Positions 1-4,079 of a stretch of DNA of 5,939 nucleotides are shown piece after piece. The translations under genes were made by a program, and so were the position numbers. How positions within the stretch are numbered: position 1 is the first letter of the stretch; every line of letters begins with the position of its first letter. Source of the DNA: Planctomycetaceae bacterium. GTDB taxonomy: Bacteria; Planctomycetota; Planctomycetia; Pirellulales; Thermoguttaceae. The notes below the pieces were generated by a model, which worked only from the letters and a program-made list of their open reading frames with translations, searched no databases and was not told where the DNA came from. The stretch is from contig JAITDV010000592.1 of assembly GCA_031282385.1 (NCBI GenBank), positions 1 to 5,939 of the forward strand, in the 5' to 3' direction.

Positions 1-172
1 AAAAACCGCCTTTAACTCCTCCGAGACCACCCCTAACCCCTCCGAAGGAGGGGAATAAGAAGAAGCCTCCGAGTGAGGCGAATAAGGAGACGCCTCCTTC
101 GGAGGCGAATATTCCCCTCCTTCGGAGGGGTCAGGGGTGGTCTCCTACAGGTTAGCAAAAAGGTCTACTATT
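1..172. repeat. Long palindromic repeat element, copy 1 (MITE-like, cut by window edge)
   Basis: Two 45-base arms (12-56 and 111-155) are inverted copies of each other with about 38 of 45 positions matching, around a 54-base middle. Each arm contains its own small hairpin (CCCCTCCGAAGGAGGGG at 38-54 and CCCCTCCTTCGGAGGGG at 114-130), and the middle holds two more (GCCTCCGAGTGAGGC; CGCCTCCTTCGGAGGCG). The DNA or RNA could therefore fold either as one long stem or as a cloverleaf of short stems. The left end AAAAACCGCCTTTAAC and the right end GTTAGCAAAAAGGTCTA recur in the second copy near 3576-3722. It has no coding capacity. It is best read as a non-autonomous dispersed palindromic element; a REP-type or structural role is also possible. 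Confidence 0.8.
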
Positions 173-212
173 CAGTCGCATGTATAAAATTTGAATTGTT
201 ATAAAAAGATCG

Positions 213-303
213 TTTTAGGAACGTAGGCATCCCGACTGCATGAAACTACATGAAACTACGAAACGTTATTTTGTTATGGCATGCGAGATGCCTGCGTTCT
301 TAG
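213..303. repeat. Imperfect inverted repeat with an internal 10-base tandem repeat
   Basis: The left arm (about 216-242, GGAACGTAGGCATCCCG then CTGCATG) and right arm (about 280-303, CATGCGAGATGCCTGCGTTC) are inverted copies if a 3-base gap is allowed. The spacer begins with CATGAAACTA twice in a row (239-258), followed by CGAAACG. No protein or known RNA is recognised. It resembles a dispersed intergenic palindrome and is distinct in sequence from the CCTCC-rich element to its left. Confidence 0.5.
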
Positions 304-330
304 TATTTGTCTTAAATTCACCATAGAAAG

Positions 331-505
331 AGTAGACCTTTTTTCTAACAAGCTAAACAGAAACAAAAGCCCGTAGCGGCAACGAAGGGATAAGCCAACC
401 GGTTTTATCCATTCGCTACCGCTACGGGCTTTTGTTTTTTTGTTTTTCACGAACAATAACAAGCAATTGGGAAAAAACAAAAAATGTTAGGGAAAGGTCT
501 ATTAT
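331..505. repeat. Second palindromic element: 33-bp stem hairpin bracketed by inverted end motifs
   Basis: A hairpin with arms 361-393 and 405-437 matches at 30 of 33 positions around an 11-base loop; its core is AAAGCCCGTAGCGG against CCGCTACGGGCTTT. It is bracketed by an inverted pair of the same end motif: AGTAGACCTTTTTTCTAAC at 331-349 on the left and GTTAGGGAAAGGTCTATTAT at 486-505 on the right. The end motif is shared with both long CCTCC-rich elements, which suggests a family of non-autonomous elements with related ends and different cores. Because T-rich runs follow the stem on the plus strand, it could also terminate transcription. Confidence 0.55.
361..442 (+). terminator. Possible intrinsic terminator (strong hairpin plus T-run)
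   Basis: The 33-bp stem at 361-437 has a GC-rich core and is followed by TTTTTTT ending near 441, which is the form of a Rho-independent terminator for plus-strand transcripts. On the minus strand TTTGTTTCTG follows the same stem, so it might also stop read-through from the lipoprotein gene that ends at 648. The stem is much longer than ordinary terminators, and no plus-strand gene lies to its left in view, so a mobile-element palindrome is the likelier primary identity. Confidence 0.3.
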
Positions 506-511
506 AACATC

Positions 512-651
512 AACTGAATAGTTACTTTCTACATTTGTAAATTCTGAAAATCCTGTTAGTTTTGTGAAATATACTATTTGCATCTTAAAATTCCTTTTTT
601 TAGAACAGCCGATCCAGCTGGATCTAAAAATCGGAACGACTGAATAGTTAC
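512..651. repeat. Direct repeats AACTGAATAGTTAC / GACTGAATAGTTAC
   Basis: A 14-base sequence occurs at 512-525 and again at 638-651 with one difference. A related TGAATAGTTAC lies at 3838-3848, and the reverse complement GACTGAATAGTA lies at 166-177 next to the end of the first palindromic element. The right-hand copy contains the stop codon of the minus-strand lipoprotein gene (648-650). The 112 bases between the pair carry no gene but include a perfect 14-base palindrome at 611-624. The pair could be a target duplication around a small insertion or simply a dispersed short repeat. Confidence 0.5.
611..624. repeat. Perfect 14-bp palindrome GATCCAGCTGGATC
   Basis: The sequence reads the same on both strands. 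Flanking TTTTTAGA to its left (598-605) and TCTAAAAA to its right could extend the stem across a small bulge. It lies 24 bases beyond the lipoprotein stop codon, so it may be part of that gene's 3' untranslated hairpin. No U-run follows on the minus strand, so it is not a standard terminator. Confidence 0.4.
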
Positions 652-1106
652 GGTTTCGTATCAGTTGTTAAATCAAAATGAAATACGTTTTTCGCTTTGT
701 TTGTTGCCGTAATGGTTTCTTTTGAGTCGATGCCGTATTTGCGTGGAATAATATCTCTGGTTTCTGGCATACTACGCGTTGGTCTAATATTTTGCGGATC
801 ATCGGTTGTATTTTTCGTCGAATCGTCAATCACAACAACCGAACGGAATTGTACCGAATATGTTTGACCCGGGATGAGACCGTGTTCTGCCGATAAAGAA
901 AATTTCCCATCTTTAATAATTGAACCAGTGGAAACATTCGGAAGCGTTCCGCTAATAGATGAAAAATATATTTCACCTTCAACAAGCGGTTTGCCATCAA
1001 ACGTTACGTCTCCACTAACAGAAATACGTCCCTGCGGATTGAGATTATTACAACCGATAATAACCCATAACAATAAAAGTACAAAAAATAAATATACCTC
1101 TTTCAT
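648..1106 (-). CDS. Small lipoprotein with carboxypeptidase-regulatory-like (transthyretin-type) fold
   Basis: This 152-residue protein starts with a lipoprotein signal: a short n-region (MKEVY), a hydrophobic stretch at residues 6-17, and a lipobox VIIGC with the lipidated Cys at 19. The mature part shows the usual marks of the planctomycete lipoprotein family: SGDVTFDGKPLVEGEIYFSS at 31-50, a turn IKDGKFSLS near 64-72, LIPGQTYSVQF at 78-87, IIPRKYG at 119-125, and a final strand FHFDL at 142-146. That order fits a carboxypeptidase-D regulatory-like beta sandwich, and the length is normal. It should sit anchored to a membrane facing outward. Substrate and partner are unknown. It lies 120 bases downstream of the pilin-like gene in the same direction, a very common pairing in planctomycetes, so co-transcription is likely. 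No clear Shine-Dalgarno precedes the ATG; the AAAGAGG seen there lies after the start codon. The last codons overlap a repeated sequence (638-651). Confidence 0.9.
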   Translation of the reverse strand: MKEVYLFFVLLLLWVIIGCNNLNPQGRISVSGDVTFDGKPLVEGEIYFSSISGTLPNVSTGSIIKDGKFSLSAEHGLIPGQTYSVQFRSVVVIDDSTKNTTDDPQNIRPTRSMPETRDIIPRKYGIDSKETITATNKAKNVFHFDLTTDTKP

Positions 1107-1226
1107 ATTTGAAATTTTTAAAAAATTTGATTATAATTTTGCCTGAATTGTGATTACATTTTGTCCTTGCCAAAACAATAAACAATGTTTGAAACAAGTG
1201 CGAATTGTATATCTACTGTTTATACA
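1107..1226. other. Intergenic gap between pilin-like and lipoprotein genes
   Basis: These 120 AT-rich bases hold no open frame of interest. On the minus strand a TATAAT occurs at 1135-1130, about 24 bases before the lipoprotein start, but the region where a -35 box should lie (TGTAAT) matches poorly. A separate promoter for the lipoprotein is therefore possible but weakly supported. No strong hairpin followed by a T-run was seen that would separate the two genes. Confidence 0.3.
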
Positions 1227-2420
1227 TTACGGTAACTGACTAACTTCGTCTCCATTGGTCGAACCAGCAGCACGCCATATTTCCAAGTCTATTTGATTCG
1301 GAACAAACCGAACGGAACCGTCCCCAAGTCCAGCATTGACGCCACCAATATGCCAACTTCGCGCTGAAAATCTTATATAATAACGATCCGATTGACCTGA
1401 AGTTAAATTTAAACGTACTACAGGATGCTGAATATAATCTGAAGTAGCAGAATGACTAACAATATCAGCAATTGTTGTATTGGGCGACTGATTGGTATTG
1501 AAAAAGCAATAAAGTCCAAACCAAATTACACCACGATAAAGGGAAGCACCTTTACCTTGAACTGTCTCTGATATGGCAATTGTGTTTGATGTTCCGTCAC
1601 TAACATTAGTCAACGAGATTTCCTGTGGATTCCCTGGAATATACGTGTTGTTACTATAATTAGGTCCGTAACAACTACCAGTAAACAGGGCATTGTATCT
1701 CGATTGTTTCTCAAATCCAGTATTTTCAACTAGACAATTTGTATTACTAACACGTGAACAATCAAGACTAAATACTCCATCTCGCCCAAAGCAAGCCACG
1801 TAATTATATGGTTTGTTATGTTCGCCCATGAGTGAGGCAGCAAGAGTTGTATTTGCTACTTTATTATTGTTTGAATCTGAAGGGCAGGTATAGCTGGAAA
1901 ACTTAAAATTGGTGAGTAATGTTTTATTTGTCCCTGTGTTCCAATATAAGCTTGGGCTATAGTTATAACCTTCGGCAACCGTATTTTGTTCAAGGAAAGC
2001 TAATACCAGTGCAGCCCAAGTTCCATACGCGGTACCGCGTGCACCAAATGGTAACACTTGGAAAGTGTCATGATAATTGTGCATTGCTATTACTATTTGT
2101 TTTTGATTATTTGCACACTTTATTCTGCGAGCGGCTTCGCGCGCACCTTGAACGGCAGGCAAGAGTAACGCGATTAGTACACCAACAATCGCTATTACAA
2201 CAAGAAGCTCAACAAGCGTAAAACCTCTAACATTTGTACGTGTTGAATTATGCGTAGAAAGCTTTGAGCAAAAGTAAGATAATAACTCACTTATGTTAAA
2301 AATAATTCTACCAGCTTGCCCCCCCCCCCCCAGCTTATCTATTTTATCAAGATTAACATGGTAATTTGTTGAAGGGAAAGTTTTTGAAAAGTAAGTCTGA
2401 TTTTGAAAAGTTTTTTTCAT
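1227..2420 (-). CDS. DUF1559 pilin-like protein (prepilin-type N-terminal motif), with poly-G tract in its leader
   Basis: This 397-residue protein belongs to the large planctomycete family of type IV pilin/pseudopilin-like proteins (DUF1559). The prepilin peptidase site is G66|F67 in RGFTLVELLVVIAIVG, with the conserved Glu at mature position 5 (E71) and a hydrophobic helix at about 67-89 ending LLLPAVQGAREAARR. Then come the family motif AMHNYHDTFQVLPFGARG (112-129) and the C-terminal WHIGGVNAGLGDGSVRF (356-372) with WRAAGSTNGDEV near the end. It is probably processed by a prepilin peptidase and displayed in the envelope or a pseudopilus. The leader before the cleavage site is 66 residues, long for the family, and contains Gly31-Gly34 encoded by a run of 13 G (plus-strand C run 2319-2331). 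No ATG, GTG or TTG lies in frame between that run and the prepilin motif, so the start at 2420 or another upstream start is needed. No convincing Shine-Dalgarno or promoter is seen. The lipoprotein gene follows in the same direction. Confidence 0.93.
   Translation of the reverse strand: MKKTFQNQTYFSKTFPSTNYHVNLDKIDKLGGGGQAGRIIFNISELLSYFCSKLSTHNSTRTNVRGFTLVELLVVIAIVGVLIALLLPAVQGAREAARRIKCANNQKQIVIAMHNYHDTFQVLPFGARGTAYGTWAALVLAFLEQNTVAEGYNYSPSLYWNTGTNKTLLTNFKFSSYTCPSDSNNNKVANTTLAASLMGEHNKPYNYVACFGRDGVFSLDCSRVSNTNCLVENTGFEKQSRYNALFTGSCYGPNYSNNTYIPGNPQEISLTNVSDGTSNTIAISETVQGKGASLYRGVIWFGLYCFFNTNQSPNTTIADIVSHSATSDYIQHPVVRLNLTSGQSDRYYIRFSARSWHIGGVNAGLGDGSVRFVPNQIDLEIWRAAGSTNGDEVSQLP
2319..2331 (-). 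repeat. Homopolymer tract: 13 G in the coding strand of the pilin-like gene
   Basis: Thirteen consecutive C on the plus strand read as CTG GGG GGG GGG GGG CAA in the minus-strand gene. In such AT-rich DNA a run of this length is striking. Losing one G leads to a TAA nine codons after the first altered codon, and gaining one leads to a TAG within four codons, both well before the prepilin motif. This is the layout of a slipped-strand contingency tract, though a sequencing or assembly miscount of the run is possible. Confidence 0.85.
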
Positions 2421-2820
2421 CGTTTTAAATTGATTGTTTGTTTAGCCACCAATTCCGCCGTGTATTGAAGTCTAATAATGTTTAAGTTGATCACGAATTG
2501 TCTGAATTAGCGTATCAACAATTATTGCCAAAAACACAATAAAACAAACATTAAAAATTTAACTTGTCCCTTAAAAACAAAGTATAAGTTTTTGTAATGT
2601 TGTTTATTTCGTTTTTGGTTTTTGCAATTTAAATGCCAAAAAGTTTTTTTATTTTGATTTGATAAAAGCAGAATCATCAAATTGCCTAGAAAAATAATAT
2701 TCAAAACGAATAAAAAATTTTTTATTGACTTAGAATTTTTTATTTCATATTTTTAACAACTCATACAACCATAATTTTTCACGGGAATAGCTATCATATT
2801 TTATGGTTGTCTAATGGAAC
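2421..2820. other. AT-rich intergenic stretch with palindromes
   Basis: No credible gene is seen. The region contains a perfect 18-base A/T palindrome (AATAAAAAATTTTTTATT, 2709-2726), the 11-base sequence AATTTTTTATT twice at an 18-base period (2716-2726 and 2734-2744), and an inverted pair ACAACCATAA / TTATGGTTGT (2765-2774 and 2801-2810). The first hundred bases should carry the promoter of the minus-strand pilin-like gene, but I could not find a convincing -35/-10 pair there. Confidence 0.4.
2725..2753 (+). promoter_or_regulatory. Possible plus-strand sigma70-type promoter
   Basis: TTGACT (2725-2730) and TATTTT (2748-2753) are separated by 17 bases; they match 5 of 6 and 4 of 6 consensus positions. 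No protein gene follows on the plus strand for more than 1.3 kb, but a cluster of possible stem-loops begins about 120 bases downstream. In AT-rich DNA such matches are common by chance, so this is weak. Confidence 0.2.
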
Positions 2821-2873
2821 GAATGATTTTATCCGCAAATTTTTCCTAGTGTTCATAAATTGGGAATTGGATG

Positions 2874-2984
2874 CAATTTGGCGGTTACGCTACGCTGCAT
2901 CGCCGGATTGTCTCAGTCTCACTTTTCCAAATCTAGCCGCGCTAGCGGCGGCATTATCCGTCCAGTGGGGTCAATAATGTCGCC
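2874..2984 (+). other. Cluster of GC-rich stem-loops, possible structured RNA or dispersed repeat
   Basis: Three stems lie in about 110 bases: CAATTTGGCG (2874-2883) with CGCCGGATTG (2901-2910), which pairs at all ten positions only if two G-U pairs are allowed; GCCGC-GCTA-GCGGC (2936-2949); and GGCGGCATTAT (2947-2957) with ATAATGTCGCC (2974-2984), one mismatch. The last two share bases, so they exclude each other. The GC content is clearly above that of the flanks. No known RNA family is recognised. It may equally be another intergenic repeat. Confidence 0.25.
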
Positions 2985-3103
2985 CTTGCAGTAATGCTAC
3001 TATAATTTTTGTATCATTATTTTTTATTGGGCAAGTAATTTTTGTTTTTTGTGGAGAGCGATGGTTTTCTTGCCCGCTGGACGTGCCGGACGTGTCCATG
3101 TTA

Positions 3104-3241
3104 CTTGTCTATCGGTTTGTAGTAGTAGCCGGAGTTGTCCGTGATAGTTTCGTTTCCGTTTGCTATTACGAAAAAAAATTTATCATTTCGTTCAAATGCA
3201 ATATTCAGTTGACATGATACATTTGTTTCATGTGAAACATT
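3104..3241 (-). pseudogene. Possible C-terminal remnant of an unrecognised gene
   Basis: On the minus strand 46 codons are open between TAG (3244-3242) and TAA (3103-3101). There is no usable start codon, and the peptide looks protein-like, ending NSGYYYKPIDK before the stop; further up it reads FERNDKFFFVIANGNE. The codons near the end (AAC TCC GGC TAC) look less AT-driven than random spacer. I recognise no family, and an open stretch of this length can arise by chance. The parS-like 16-mer lies inside it. Confidence 0.2.
3224..3239. promoter_or_regulatory. parS: parS-like ParB-binding site
   Basis: TGTTTCATGTGAAACA differs from the widely conserved chromosomal parS sequence TGTTTCACGTGAAACA at one base in the centre, and keeps perfect 7-base inverted arms TGTTTCA / TGAAACA. 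ParB binds such sites to load clamps for chromosome segregation. It lies in the 1.66-kb gene-poor stretch, although it may overlap a gene remnant. No parA or parB gene is in view. The altered centre (CATGTG instead of CACGTG) may weaken binding. Confidence 0.4.
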
Positions 3242-3286
3242 CTATACTACTCGTACTATAAATTGCATGATTTAAGAGCGAAAAAC

Positions 3287-3315
3287 CTGCTTTCCGATAA
3301 ATAATCGGGCAGCAG
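3287..3315 (-). terminator. Possible minus-strand terminator hairpin
   Basis: Read on the minus strand, CTGCTGCCCGAT and ATCGGAAAGCAG form a 12-base stem with two mismatches around a 5-base loop (TATTT), followed by GTTTTTCGC. The shape fits a weak intrinsic terminator, but no gene is recognised upstream of it on that strand, so it may be an orphan structure. Confidence 0.2.
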
Positions 3316-3575
3316 TAAACGAAATTTAAAGTGTGAACAGTTCAAAACGTCTCGTTAAGCAAATTATCGTAGTTATGTAGTTATGTAGTTACGTGTTTAA
3401 AATTTGCCAATCTATTTTCGTTCTGAAAGAATATTGCATAACAATCCGCCAAATCGCCGCAGAACAAAATCCCAATAAAATCTTCACCCCGAAGAAACAA
3501 TGCTATAATAATGCTAAATAATATACCTTTTCTCTAACCTAAAAATACATCAACACAACAAAAAAACTACAACGA
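3316..3575. other. Gene-poor spacer left of the second palindromic element
   Basis: Apart from the 8-base tandem repeat, nothing convincing is seen here. One plus-strand frame is open for about 40 codons (3381-3503), including IRQIAAEQNPNKIFTPKK, but it has only a GTG as possible start and no ribosome site; it might be a coding remnant or chance. Confidence 0.3.
3369..3392. repeat. 8-base tandem repeat, three copies
   Basis: GTAGTTAT, GTAGTTAT and GTAGTTAC follow one another directly. The array is short and shows no spacer, so it is not a CRISPR. It may be a slippage-prone microsatellite or a small set of binding sites. Confidence 0.6.
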
Positions 3576-3722
3576 AAAAAACCGCCTTTAACTTCTCCGA
3601 GACCACCCATACCCCCTCCGAAGGAGGGGAATAAGAAGACGCATCCGAGTGAGGCGAATAATTCCCTTCCTTCGGAGGGGTTATGGGTGGTCTCGGAGGA
3701 GTTAACGAAAAGGTCTAATATT
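3576..3722. repeat. Long palindromic repeat element, copy 2 (MITE-like)
   Basis: Two 45-base arms (3588-3632 and 3661-3705) match as inverted copies at 42 of 45 positions around a 28-base loop. The left end AAAAACCGCCTTTAAC and the right end GTTAACGAAAAGGTCTAATATT correspond to those of copy 1 at 1-172. The loop is 26 bases shorter than in copy 1, which carries an extra hairpin module CGCCTCCTTCGGAGGCG. The arms here are better matched than in copy 1, suggesting a younger or selectively kept copy. It encodes no protein; a 66-codon minus-strand frame running through it merely reads the palindrome. Confidence 0.8.
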
Positions 3723-3911
3723 GCAACAAGTTTCTGCATTGCCTTTATAGGGCAAAATCAAAATATAAAACAACAAAGCCACAACACTAAATCACCGAGT
3801 TGTTGCTATTGAATATGATTCGATGAAAAAACACACATGAATAGTTACAAATATGTTTGATATAAAATTTTTGTCAGTTATTTGTCAGATATTTGGAGTA
3901 ATTTTCACATG
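3723..3911. other. Upstream spacer with an 11-base tandem repeat
   Basis: No gene is seen. TTTGTCAGTTA (3870-3880) is followed at once by TTTGTCAGATA (3881-3891), a tandem pair about 30 bases before the putative promoter of the beta-propeller gene, which could be an activator or repressor site. TGAATAGTTAC at 3838-3848 is a third copy of the short repeat found near 512 and 638. Confidence 0.35.
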
Positions 3912-3941
3912 TATTGACGGGTTGTGATTTGTCAATATACT
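3912..3941 (+). promoter_or_regulatory. Likely promoter of the beta-propeller gene, with an overlapping inverted repeat
   Basis: TTGACG (3914-3919) and TATACT (3936-3941) are spaced by 16 bases, each matching 5 of 6 sigma70 consensus positions. Transcription would begin near 3948, giving a leader of about 130 bases before the ATG at 4080. TATTGAC (3912-3918) and GTCAATA (3931-3937) are perfect inverted 7-mers covering both promoter boxes, a layout expected for a dimeric repressor site. Planctomycete promoters are poorly defined, so this is a prediction. Confidence 0.4.
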
Positions 3942-4071
3942 TTTTGGATTGGTGTTTAGTGGCGGATGGTCGGAGCCATTTTTTTTGAACAAAACAAAAT
4001 TTTGTAAATTTTCAACTACGTCATAAATTTGCAAATGTATAGTTGACATGATTGTTGAAATTTTACTCAAT

Positions 4072-4076
4072 GGGAG
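4072..4076 (+). promoter_or_regulatory. Possible ribosome binding site
   Basis: GGGAG lies 3 bases before the ATG at 4080 and 12 bases before the next in-frame ATG at 4089. Neither spacing is ideal, so the true start could be either; the two proteins differ only by MKI at the signal-peptide tip. Confidence 0.35.
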
Positions 4077-4079
4077 AAA

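Noticed and set aside
274..480. Minus-strand 68-codon frame
   Set aside because: It runs through the 33-bp-stem palindrome and has no protein features.
874..1146. Plus-strand 90-codon frame
   Set aside because: It is antisense to the lipoprotein gene, which has a lipobox and family motifs.
1919..2221. Plus-strand 100-codon frame
   Set aside because: It is antisense to the prepilin motif region of the DUF1559 gene.
2522..2704. Minus-strand 60-codon frame
   Set aside because: Rich in Asn, Lys, Phe and Leu as expected of AT-rich spacer; no motif, no ribosome site.
2829..2837. DnaA-box-like TTATCCGCA and thus a replication origin together with the parS-like site
   Set aside because: Only one near match was found, with no cluster of boxes and no dnaA or dnaN gene in view.
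2881..2984. tRNA or other known RNA gene
   Set aside because: The stems do not form a cloverleaf and no T-loop sequence GGTTCGAATCC or its reverse complement is present.
3061..3144. Possible 27-residue plus-strand peptide with GGAG four bases before ATG
   Set aside because: Ribosome site is plausible, but the peptide has no signal, motif or convincing promoter, and the opposite strand reads equally well; too weak to list.
3369..3392. CRISPR-like array
   Set aside because: Only three contiguous 8-base units without spacers.
3539..3739. Minus-strand frame of 66 codons (contains SFGGGMGGLGEVKGGF)
   Set aside because: It is only a translation through the long palindromic element; the Gly-rich part comes from the CCTCC/GGAGG arms.
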